A stretch of 64,000 nt of DNA from Bacteroidota bacterium (GTDB lineage Bacteria > Bacteroidota > Bacteroidia > AKYH767-A > OLB10), in contig JAHEYP010000004.1 of the NCBI GenBank assembly GCA_023251535.1, positions 113,039 through 177,038 on the forward strand. Reading direction: 5' to 3'. Positions 54,140 to 61,712 of this stretch are shown piece by piece; the first letter of the stretch is position 1; each line of letters starts with the position of its first letter. The notes beneath the pieces are model-generated. The model worked only from the letters and a program-made list of their open reading frames with translations. It ran no database searches and was not told where the DNA came from. Both the position numbers and the translations under genes were made by a program.

Positions 54140-55180
54140 ATGCAATTACGATTACTCGAGGTCAACGATTTTATTAATGCTTATAAGAAGTCGGGTGCAG
54201 TATTACTCGATGCTCGCAGTTCAGGTGAGTATGAAAAAGCTCATATTCCGGGAGCTGTATCGCTGCCTTTACTCGATAATGAATCGCGTGCCATCATCGG
54301 AACTGCGTACAAGCAACAAGGCCGCGAAGCTGCTGTTTTAAAGGGCTTCGAACTCGAAGGTCCTCGGTTTCATGAAAAGATTTTAAGAGCATTAACGCTT
54401 GCTCCCGACAAACAAGTATTTATATATTGTTGGAGAGGTGGTATGCGCTCAAATATATTGGCTTGGTTGCTGCAAATGGCGGGCTTTCGTGTTACTTTGC
54501 TGAAGGGTGGATACAAGACTTTCCGTCACTGGATAATCAATCACTATAAAACACCTCGAAATTACCTCGTTTTAGGAGGTAAAACGGGTTCCGGAAAGAC
54601 CGAGATTTTGCATCTTTTGCAGCAGGCTGGTGAGCAGATGGTCGATTTAGAGGGATTAGCGCATCATAAAGGATCTACTTATGGGGCGCTGGGCCAAGAA
54701 CCACAGCACTCACAAGAGCATTTTGAGAACTTATTGGGATGGCAATTGTCGGATTTAGATCCCGCACGTCGCATCTGGATAGAGAATGAAAGCCGACTGA
54801 TTGGCAGAAATTGCCTTCCACCCGATTTTTACGACTTACAAATAAAATCTCCTAAGATTTCCGTCGATGTCGATACCCAAGTCCGAACGCAACGAATTCT
54901 TAGTGAATATGCATGCTTTCCCGTTGATGTTTTAATAGAACGAACCGTTTCTGTGAAGAATAGAATGGGTCCACAGCATGCGAAAATGGCAGTGGATTAC
55001 CTGCATGCAGGTGATTATGAAGCTTGGGTGGGTAAGATGCTCGAATATTACGATAAAACGTATTCACATAGCTCTCAACAGCAGCCAAACAGTATCGATA
55101 CTACTGTGCCTTTTAAATGGGATGATCACGAAGTGAGTCTCCGAAAATTAATCAATAGGGCAAATGAAATTGCCAAATAA
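54140..55180 (+). CDS. mnmH: tRNA 2-selenouridine synthase
   Basis: The track start at 54056 is inside the terminator region and unlikely; the ATG at 54140 gives a 346-aa protein, close to E. coli MnmH (364 aa). The N-terminal rhodanese domain has LLDARSSGEYEKAHIPGAVSLPL and the catalytic cysteine in IYCWRGGMRSNIL near residue 97. The C-terminal P-loop domain has GGKTGSGKTEILHLL near residue 150. The enzyme converts 2-thiouridine at wobble position 34 to 2-selenouridine, using selenophosphate made by SelD, whose gene follows and overlaps (or abuts) this one. Confidence 0.94.
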   Translation: MQLRLLEVNDFINAYKKSGAVLLDARSSGEYEKAHIPGAVSLPLLDNESRAIIGTAYKQQGREAAVLKGFELEGPRFHEKILRALTLAPDKQVFIYCWRGGMRSNILAWLLQMAGFRVTLLKGGYKTFRHWIINHYKTPRNYLVLGGKTGSGKTEILHLLQQAGEQMVDLEGLAHHKGSTYGALGQEPQHSQEHFENLLGWQLSDLDPARRIWIENESRLIGRNCLPPDFYDLQIKSPKISVDVDTQVRTQRILSEYACFPVDVLIERTVSVKNRMGPQHAKMAVDYLHAGDYEAWVGKMLEYYDKTYSHSSQQQPNSIDTTVPFKWDDHEVSLRKLINRANEIAK

Positions 55181-56228
55181 CCATATGTCAGTAAAACTAA
55201 CTTCTTATAGTCATGGTGCTGGTTGCGGATGTAAAATCGCTCCCGCTGTACTCGATACCATTTTGTCAAATACACGTGATACGCTTCATTTTCCTTCGCT
55301 GTTAGTGGGGAATCACTCGAATGATGATGCGGCGGTGATGGATTTAGGGAATGGCACTGCCATGATATCTACGACCGATTTTTTTATGCCTATTGTTGAT
55401 GATGCTTTCGACTTTGGCAGAATTGCAGCAACCAATGCTATCAGCGATGTTTATGCCATGGGAGGAAAACCTTTGATGGCAATTGCCATTCTTGGTTGGC
55501 CGATCGATAAAATTGCACCAGAAGAAGCGGGACGCGTATTAGATGGAGCGAAGCAAGTTTGTGAGGAAGCTGGGATTCCTTTGGCTGGAGGACATAGTAT
55601 TGATAGTCCGGAGCCGATTTTCGGATTAGCAGTAAGCGGAATTGTGAATGTTGCCAACATCAAAAAAAACAATTCAGCGAAAGAAGGCGACCTTTTGTTT
55701 ATCACCAAGCCTATAGGAGTAGGAACTATCAGTACAGCGGCTAAAAAAGGCATTGCTACTGAAAAAGATATCGCAGCTGCTATAGCATCTATGACTACGC
55801 TGAATAAAATTGGTGAAACGCTTGGTAATTATGATGAAGTGCATGCTATGACTGATATTACTGGTTTCGGACTCTTCGGACACCTTATTGAGATGGCGGA
55901 AGGCAGCGGATTAACGGCAACGATCGAATTTAAAAACGTAAACGTCCTCGACGGATTAAGACCATATTTAGATCAATATGCCATTCCCGCAATTACCTAT
56001 AGAAATTGGAATAGTTACGGAGAAAAGATTAACGAAGTAGGGGTGGATGCTTTGCATATCGGTTGTGATCCCCAAACCAGCGGAGGACTATTAATTTCCA
56101 TACAACCGGAATTTGAAACTAAACTGTTGGAAATCTTCCGTCAGTTTAACATCAGTCCCGATCAATTTAAATGTGTAGGACAAATGATAGCAAAAGGAGA
56201 GAAGGTGGTGGTGGTGAAGGAAGATTAG
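55164..56228 (+). CDS. selD: Selenide, water dikinase (selenophosphate synthetase)
   Basis: This 354-aa enzyme makes selenophosphate from selenide and ATP. The catalytic loop YSHGAGCGCKIAP has Cys at the position that is Cys or selenocysteine in the family, plus the essential Lys. ATP and metal motifs follow (DDAAVMDLGNGTAMISTTDFF; FGRIAATNAISDVYAMGG; GGHSIDSPEPIFGLAVSG). The track start at 55164 overlaps mnmH by 17 nt; the ATG at 55185, 5 nt after the mnmH stop, gives the standard N terminus (MSVKLTSYSHGAG). The two genes form a minimal operon for tRNA selenation. Confidence 0.95.
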   Translation: MKLPNNHMSVKLTSYSHGAGCGCKIAPAVLDTILSNTRDTLHFPSLLVGNHSNDDAAVMDLGNGTAMISTTDFFMPIVDDAFDFGRIAATNAISDVYAMGGKPLMAIAILGWPIDKIAPEEAGRVLDGAKQVCEEAGIPLAGGHSIDSPEPIFGLAVSGIVNVANIKKNNSAKEGDLLFITKPIGVGTISTAAKKGIATEKDIAAAIASMTTLNKIGETLGNYDEVHAMTDITGFGLFGHLIEMAEGSGLTATIEFKNVNVLDGLRPYLDQYAIPAITYRNWNSYGEKINEVGVDALHIGCDPQTSGGLLISIQPEFETKLLEIFRQFNISPDQFKCVGQMIAKGEKVVVVKED

Positions 56229-56341
56229 GCGTCGCATTTTTTTTATTTGGAAGGAAGTAGTAATTAGTATATGTACTTTAATTTGAAATAATTTAAAATA
56301 GGAACATATATCATCTAAAATTAGATGAATTTAAAATATAT

Positions 56342-56371
56342 TTTGATAATTCAAATTATTTATTACTTTTG
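56342..56371 (+). promoter_or_regulatory. Bacteroidota-type promoter of cassette 1
   Basis: TTTG at 56342-56345 and TACTTTTG (TAnnTTTG) at 56364-56371, 18 bp apart, match the -33/-7 consensus of Bacteroidota housekeeping promoters. They lie about 65 bp upstream of the leader ATG. A matching element is present in the other two cassettes. Confidence 0.65.
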
Positions 56372-56434
56372 ATTTGAATTATAGTTTAGTTTGAATTATT
56401 TGTTCTTTTATTTTAACCCTTAAATTTTAACCTT

Positions 56435-56539
56435 ATGAAAACACAAAACACGTTTTCTCCAGAGCTAAACAGCTCCGAAATGACAGTCGCTAACAGTAAA
56501 ATGGGGGGGGGGTATTTACCTCAACCTAGCATCTCTTAA
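56435..56539 (+). CDS. 34-residue leader ORF containing a poly-G tract, cassette 1
   Basis: This small ORF (MKTQNTFSPELNSSEMTV ... KMGGGYLPQPSIS) is too short for the ORF track. It is almost identical in three places of the window. It reads through 10 G residues and then stops. If one G is removed (9, or 12), the same ATG reads on without a stop into the secreted protein A gene 47 bp downstream, adding 50 residues that include the basic stretch LKRKPKRRR. I take it as the true start of gene A in an out-of-register state. Alternatives are an independent short peptide with a double-Gly-like leader, or an upstream ORF with reinitiation. Confidence 0.65.
   Translation: MKTQNTFSPELNSSEMTVANSKMGGGYLPQPSIS
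56503..56512 (+). repeat. Poly-G tract (10 G), cassette 1
   Basis: Ten consecutive G residues lie inside the leader ORF, codons 23-26. The length puts the downstream gene one base out of frame with the leader ATG. Confidence 0.95.
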
Positions 56540-56585
56540 AAGAAAGCCAAAGCGACGACGAACACCTTTAAATCTTCTAACTTCT

Positions 56586-58103
56586 ATGGCAATTACGATT
56601 GGAATATTTGTTTCAACAGCAACTTCGGCTCAGTTTACAAATGCAGTTATTGCCGATAATGTTTACTCGCTATCTACGACACCAACCATCGTTAATAATG
56701 ACATTTTAGATGACGGGAACGATACATATAGAGTTACAGCTTTTTCAGATGCCGTAGGACCTAGGTCAGGAATCATGTGGGAATGCAATTTTGCAGGTAA
56801 TTATTATACAGGAGATCTTCCTTTAAACTATTATAGCGTTTATAGCGGCGCAGTAGTAAATTATATCGATGTTAGTATTGTAAAAGACATAAACGTTATT
56901 CATGCTTTAGCCGTTTTTTCCGTTAATTCAATATATGGAAACCAATGGCTGTTGGAAGATTTTATTTGGAATGGCTCAGCATTTATCTCAAATCCTTCAA
57001 TTCCTCAGTGGAGCATAGCTTACGGAAACTTTGGAACCACCATACATATTGATGCCAATACCAATGGTGAGTTTATTGTGGTGTATGATGATGCTGGAGG
57101 GAATGTATATCATATAACTGGAATTTTAGCAGGTGGGATAAATCTGTTTGGCGTAATGACAGATTCGCAAAATAGCACGAATCCTGATGTAACAATTTCA
57201 CATGATTTATCTGGCAATTCATACATATACATGACATTTATTAACACTGGAATTCTAACCATCCAAGAAGATTATTTTTCTGTTGCAATGGGCTTTCCTA
57301 TTTTAAATCCGAACTCAATATTTAATAGCGGTATTATAGTCAGCAGACCTAGAATATCGAGCCCCAATATTTATGGAGGCGCTTTTGAATACGAAGTTGT
57401 ATACGAGTGCACTAATAATGCCCGTACCTATTATGAAATTCGCGGATACAATAATGCTTCGGCAATTGGATATAAATACAATATAGGAACTTTTGTACCG
57501 GGCGGTAATACTACCTCAGTACCTAACCATCATCCGGTTTTAGCTTATGATCAATACAATCATGTAAATGTGGGCTGGGTTTTAGATAATTCAACTGGGG
57601 CAATTTCGGGAGCATTTCAGTCGCATTATCCTATTGTTGTACCTTGCGACAATACTGGAACTCCAACTGTTTCTACTTATTGGGAAACACCACGACCGGG
57701 AGCCAATTTCGGCAACTATTTTAGCATACCTTACTTAGCGCTGTCGGGTAGACATTCTTTAACATATGATTCGACTTTTGTTTCGACTTATAGCCTTACA
57801 AATGCAGATTTTTTAACAAAGAGAGCAATCATAAATAGCGCAAGTAGCTTAAAAGTTGCAGATGTAAAAAATACATCTACAAATAACTTGCAGGTATTTA
57901 TCCAAACTGCCGATCCTTTAAGTAAATACAAAACTACTATTTGGAATACTGAAGGTCGAGAGGTATCTAGTCGTAATTTAAACTTAAGTGAAATAGAAAA
58001 TTTCATCAAATCGAATTTAGATAATTTGCCTAGCGGCATCTATTTCACCCGTTTAATTAACGACAAAAACCAAACTGCTTTCGCAGGAAAAATAAGCAAT
58101 TAA
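56586..58103 (+). CDS. Secreted protein A, copy 1 (T9SS-like C terminus, probable phase-variable start)
   Basis: The ORF as given is 505 aa from ATG 56586. That start gives MAITIGIFVSTATSAQF, which has a hydrophobic core and a cleavage site but no positive charge, so it is a poor signal peptide. The frame stays open upstream to the poly-G tract and would add LKRKPKRRRTPLNLLTS if one G were lost. The mature protein is beta-rich and aromatic (ADNVYSLSTTPTIVNNDIL; GPRSGIMWECNFAG; VPNHHPVLAYDQYNHVNVGWVLDN); no family is recognised. The end (TTIWNTEGREVSSRNLNL ... LPSGIYFTRL) looks like a type A T9SS sorting domain without the usual PNP. Copies 2 and 3 follow in tandem. Confidence 0.8.
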   Translation: MAITIGIFVSTATSAQFTNAVIADNVYSLSTTPTIVNNDILDDGNDTYRVTAFSDAVGPRSGIMWECNFAGNYYTGDLPLNYYSVYSGAVVNYIDVSIVKDINVIHALAVFSVNSIYGNQWLLEDFIWNGSAFISNPSIPQWSIAYGNFGTTIHIDANTNGEFIVVYDDAGGNVYHITGILAGGINLFGVMTDSQNSTNPDVTISHDLSGNSYIYMTFINTGILTIQEDYFSVAMGFPILNPNSIFNSGIIVSRPRISSPNIYGGAFEYEVVYECTNNARTYYEIRGYNNASAIGYKYNIGTFVPGGNTTSVPNHHPVLAYDQYNHVNVGWVLDNSTGAISGAFQSHYPIVVPCDNTGTPTVSTYWETPRPGANFGNYFSIPYLALSGRHSLTYDSTFVSTYSLTNADFLTKRAIINSASSLKVADVKNTSTNNLQVFIQTADPLSKYKTTIWNTEGREVSSRNLNLSEIENFIKSNLDNLPSGIYFTRLINDKNQTAFAGKISN

Positions 58104-58115
58104 TAATGTTAACCA

Positions 58116-58150
58116 CAGGCTACTGTAATTTTGCGGTAGCCTGTAAATTT
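58116..58150 (+). terminator. Hairpin between genes A and B, cassette 1
   Basis: CAGGCTAC and GTAGCCTG form an 8-bp stem, followed by TAAATTTTT. It may be a weak terminator or a processing/attenuation site that lowers B expression relative to A. A hairpin with a different sequence occupies the same place in cassette 2. Confidence 0.65.
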
Positions 58151-58158
58151 TTACAACT

Positions 58159-59865
58159 ATGAAACGCTCTACATTAGCAATAATTGTTGCTGTTATATAT
58201 ATGCCATTTTTCTCCAACGCTCAAATATTTGAAATTATCAAAAACAGATCATTAGGGACCATTGGATATGAAAATTATCCATCATTAATAGCTATAAATG
58301 ATCATGAATTAATTATGGCTTGCCGTACAGAAGGCGATATTGATGGCGACAAAACAGATCCAATTTGCGATGATATAACCCAACCTTTTCGGTCCGATAT
58401 TTGGTTGATAAAATTGGATACATCACTTAACATAATTTGGAATAAAAGTTTGGGTGGCTCCTTTACCGAAAGCGAACCCACTTTATTTTTTGACAAAACA
58501 ACTAATCATATAATAATTTCTTGCACTTCGACATCAGATTCTAGCTGCGAAAAAACCTCAAATAGTTGCGCAAGCTCTCCAGATTTATGGCTTATTGAAA
58601 CAGATACGAGTGGAATAATAATTAATAATCAAAGATATGGAGGCACCAGTGAAGAATATAGACCGGGTCAGCTAATAAACTCAAAAAGAGAACATTTAAT
58701 ATGGGGAGCCTCTAAATCACAAATTAGTGGTGACAAAAGCTCCGCGAATCATAGCAACCAATCGGATATCTGGTTAATTAAAACTGATTCTCTAGGCAAC
58801 AAGATTTGGGACAAATCAATTGGCGGCTTAGGGACTGAATTTGCAATTTCCATATATGGTTTGAGTTACAATCCATCACTAATACAAGATTCAACAGAAG
58901 CTAATTGCTTTATCGTTGGAAGCACAAATAGTCCAGTAGGCGGTGATATTACTCAAGCACCCAACCCTTCGTTTCCAACCCTAAGCAATTTATGGATTGC
59001 AAAAATTGATTCACTAGGCAACAAACTATGGGACAAAAGATATGTTGGATATATGGCTCCATTTATTAATTCATTTAAAACAGAAAATGACGGCTTGCTT
59101 ATAGGGACGGTAGGCCTTTCCGGTTTTGATTTAACTGACACAAACAAAACTATTAGTGCAGAAAATGCATGGCTATTAAAAACAGACTCTCTAGGAAATA
59201 AAATTTGGGATCATTTTTATGGAGGAAGTGGCATACCGGTAAACGGTATTGGAGCAAGTGAAAGAGCTCTAAGTAAAATCGAAAAAGCCATTGACGGAGG
59301 ATATATAGTTACTTGTACAACTAATAACGACATAGGTTTCGACATTTCCGAACCAACGTATGGAGGTATGGATTATTGGCTTTTTAAGATTGATGACAAT
59401 GGTAATAAATTATGGGACAAACGATTTGGAGGATCTAAAAACGACTTTTGCGCCGGCTTTGTCCAAATGCCAGATACTTCAATTTTTATTTATGGGCATT
59501 CAGAAGCAGGTGGAATAAACTCTATCAAAACTGATTCAGGTCATTTTTATCAAGACATCTGGATAGTTCATTTCAAATACCATGATACCACCACTGTAAC
59601 TTCGGTTAATTCAAATTTCGAGTTTGAGCAGGGAATTAGACTTTTCCCTAATCCTGCTACCAACTTCTGTACGGTGCAATCGAACAAAGAGCGCATCAAT
59701 AATGTAATGGTTTATAATACCCTTGGAGAGTTAATTGATGAAATCAAAACGCCTTCGACTACAAGTATTCAAATACCTCTAGCATCATATCCACCGGGCT
59801 TGTATTTTGCAACAATAAAAAGCGAACACCATATCGTCACAAAAAAACTAGTCATAAAGAATTAA
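58159..59865 (+). CDS. Secreted propeller protein B, copy 1, with T9SS sorting domain
   Basis: This 568-aa protein has a normal signal peptide (MKRSTLAIIVAVIYMPFFSNAQ). Its body is built of at least six repeats ending in the phrase WLIKTDSLGNKIWDKSIGG or variants (SDIWLIKLDTSLNIIWNKSLGG; NLWIAKIDSLGNKLWDKRYVG; DYWLFKIDDNGNKLWDKRFGG), consistent with a beta-propeller. Residues about 490-568 form a type A T9SS sorting domain (IRLFPNPATNFCTVQSN ... YPPGLYFATIKSE). It starts 55 bp after gene A, with a hairpin between. No ligand or enzymatic motif is seen. Its constant pairing with A suggests the two work together. Confidence 0.85.
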   Translation: MKRSTLAIIVAVIYMPFFSNAQIFEIIKNRSLGTIGYENYPSLIAINDHELIMACRTEGDIDGDKTDPICDDITQPFRSDIWLIKLDTSLNIIWNKSLGGSFTESEPTLFFDKTTNHIIISCTSTSDSSCEKTSNSCASSPDLWLIETDTSGIIINNQRYGGTSEEYRPGQLINSKREHLIWGASKSQISGDKSSANHSNQSDIWLIKTDSLGNKIWDKSIGGLGTEFAISIYGLSYNPSLIQDSTEANCFIVGSTNSPVGGDITQAPNPSFPTLSNLWIAKIDSLGNKLWDKRYVGYMAPFINSFKTENDGLLIGTVGLSGFDLTDTNKTISAENAWLLKTDSLGNKIWDHFYGGSGIPVNGIGASERALSKIEKAIDGGYIVTCTTNNDIGFDISEPTYGGMDYWLFKIDDNGNKLWDKRFGGSKNDFCAGFVQMPDTSIFIYGHSEAGGINSIKTDSGHFYQDIWIVHFKYHDTTTVTSVNSNFEFEQGIRLFPNPATNFCTVQSNKERINNVMVYNTLGELIDEIKTPSTTSIQIPLASYPPGLYFATIKSEHHIVTKKLVIKN

Positions 59866-59888
59866 ATCAACTACGGCACAAAATATAA

Positions 59889-59919
59889 TTTGTTTATTAA
59901 ATATTAGTACTTATATTTG
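59889..59919 (+). promoter_or_regulatory. Bacteroidota-type promoter of cassette 2
   Basis: TTTG at 59889-59892 and TATATTTG at 59912-59919 with 19 bp between. Downstream sequence (TTTGTTCTTTTATTTTAACCCTTAAATTTTAACC) is nearly the same in all cassettes. Confidence 0.7.
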
Positions 59920-59982
59920 ATTTGGGGAAAAGTTTAGTTTGAATCATTTGTTCTTTTATTTTAACCCTTAAATTTTAACCTT

Positions 59983-60087
59983 ATGAAAACACAAAACACG
60001 TTTTCTACAGAGCTAAACAGCTCCGAAATGACAGTCGCTAATAGTAAAATGGGGGGGGGGTATTTACCTCAGCCTAAATCCTCTTAA
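59983..60087 (+). CDS. 34-residue leader ORF with poly-G tract, cassette 2
   Basis: Same leader as in cassette 1 with one Pro-to-Thr change and a slightly different end (MGGGYLPQPKSS). It reads through 10 G and stops. With one G fewer the frame continues into gene A copy 2 through LKKKPKRRRSALNIL. Compared with cassette 1, several changes in this stretch are silent in the fused frame (AAG/AAA twice, CCA/CCT, CGA/CGG). Confidence 0.65.
   Translation: MKTQNTFSTELNSSEMTVANSKMGGGYLPQPKSS
60051..60060 (+). repeat. Poly-G tract (10 G), cassette 2
   Basis: Ten consecutive G residues in the leader ORF, in the same register as cassette 1. Confidence 0.95.
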
Positions 60088-60133
60088 AAAGAAACCTAAA
60101 CGGCGACGATCAGCCTTAAATATTCTATCTTGT

Positions 60134-61657
60134 ATGGCAACAACAATCGGATTATTTGTTTCAACAGCAACTTCGGCTCAGTTCACAAATGCAGTTATTG
60201 CCGATAATCTTTACTCGCTATCTACTACACCAACCATCGTTAATAATGACATTTTAGATGACGGCAGCGATACTTATAGAGTTACATCCTTTTCAGACGC
60301 TGTAGGACCTCGTTCAGGAATTATGTGGGAATGCAATTTTGCAGGAAATTATTATACTGGTGATCTTCCATTAAATTATTATAGTATTTATAGCGGAGCC
60401 GTAGTAAACTATATTGATGTGAGTATTGTCAAGGATATAAATAGTAATGTTATTCATGCCTTAGCTGTTTTTTCTGTTAATTCTATTTATGGAAACCAAT
60501 GGTTGTTGGAAGATTTCATTTGGAATGGCACAGCATTTATCTCAAATCCTTCAATTCCTCAGTGGAGCATAGCTTATGGAAATTTTGGAACTACCATACA
60601 TATTGATGCTAATACCAATGGTGAGTTCATTGTGGTGTATGATGATGCGAATGGAGATTTGTATCATATAACAGGCTTATTAGCGGGGGAAGTGAATTTA
60701 TTTTCCTTGCAACCGTATAATTTACCTGGAATATCGCCTGATGTTACAATGTCACACGACAATTCAAATAATACTTACGTTTATTTAAGTTGTATTCGAA
60801 ATGGATTGATTTATATTTTGGATGACTTTTTTACAGTTACAAATACATCTCCTGCAACTAATTTAAATTTTTTGAGCAATCCTGGCGTTATTGTTTCACG
60901 ACCAAGGATATCTAGTCCAAATTCATTGGGAGGACCAAATGAATACGAGGTGGTATTTGAATGCACCAATAATGCACGAACCTATTACGAGATTCGAGGT
61001 TATAACAATGCGGCTGGATTTGGTTTCAGATATAATATTGGCACATTCGTACCTGGAGGAAATACAACTTCGGTTCCTAATCATCATCCTGTTGTGTCTT
61101 ACGACCAATATAACAACGTAAATGTGGGGTGGGTATTAGACAATTCTACCGGAGCAATTTCAGGAGCGTTTCAATCACATTATCCAATTGTAGTTCCTTG
61201 CGACAACACAGGAACACCAACTGTTTCTACATACTGGGAAACACCACGAGCAGGAGCCAATTTCGGCAACTATTTTAGCATTCCTTATTTAGCTCTATCA
61301 GGGCGACATTCATTTACAACAGATGACACCTATGTATCTACATATAGTCTTACGAATTCTGATTTTTTAACAAAATGGGCAACAATAAATAGTTCAAGTA
61401 GTTTGAAAATAGCCAATGTAAAAAACACTGTTACAAGCAACTTGCAAACCTTTATCCAAACTGCCGATCCCTTTAGTAAATACAAAACTACAATTTGGAA
61501 TACTGAAGGTCGAGAGGTATCTAGTCGTTATTTAAACTTAAGTGAAATAGAAAATTTCATCAAATCGAATTTAGATAATTTGCCTAGCGGCATCTATTTT
61601 ACTCGTTTATTTAACGACCAAAACCAAACTGCTTTTACAGGCAAAATTAACAACTAA
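60134..61657 (+). CDS. Secreted protein A, copy 2 (T9SS-like C terminus)
   Basis: This 507-aa ORF starts at MATTIGLFVSTATSAQ, again with no positive charge. The likely n-region (LKKKPKRRRSALNIL) lies upstream in the same open frame. It is strongly similar to copy 1 over residues 1-185 and 255-507, but residues about 188-252 differ markedly (LFSLQPYNLPGISPD... against LFGVMTDSQNSTNPD...). A two-residue insertion (NSN against N) lies near residue 103. The last ~45 codons are nearly identical to copy 1 at the DNA level. Function is unknown; surface exposure is inferred from the C terminus. Confidence 0.8.
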   Translation: MATTIGLFVSTATSAQFTNAVIADNLYSLSTTPTIVNNDILDDGSDTYRVTSFSDAVGPRSGIMWECNFAGNYYTGDLPLNYYSIYSGAVVNYIDVSIVKDINSNVIHALAVFSVNSIYGNQWLLEDFIWNGTAFISNPSIPQWSIAYGNFGTTIHIDANTNGEFIVVYDDANGDLYHITGLLAGEVNLFSLQPYNLPGISPDVTMSHDNSNNTYVYLSCIRNGLIYILDDFFTVTNTSPATNLNFLSNPGVIVSRPRISSPNSLGGPNEYEVVFECTNNARTYYEIRGYNNAAGFGFRYNIGTFVPGGNTTSVPNHHPVVSYDQYNNVNVGWVLDNSTGAISGAFQSHYPIVVPCDNTGTPTVSTYWETPRAGANFGNYFSIPYLALSGRHSFTTDDTYVSTYSLTNSDFLTKWATINSSSSLKIANVKNTVTSNLQTFIQTADPFSKYKTTIWNTEGREVSSRYLNLSEIENFIKSNLDNLPSGIYFTRLFNDQNQTAFTGKINN

Positions 61658-61670
61658 AAATTTCAACTTC

Positions 61671-61702
61671 AGGCAACTGCAAAATTGCAGTTGCCTATTT
61701 AT
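61671..61702 (+). terminator. Hairpin between genes A and B, cassette 2
   Basis: AGGCAACTGCAA and TTGCAGTTGCCT form a perfect 12-bp stem, followed by ATTTATTCC. It holds the same position as the cassette 1 hairpin but with a different sequence, so the structure rather than the sequence seems conserved. Confidence 0.7.
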
Positions 61703-61712
61703 TCCTATAATT

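Noticed and set aside
56586-56633. Taking ATG 56586 as a well-supported start for protein A
   Set aside because: The resulting signal sequence has no positive charge, the frame is open and conserved upstream, and the fused start behind the G tract explains both. I kept the coordinates only because that is the longest ORF in the sequence as given.
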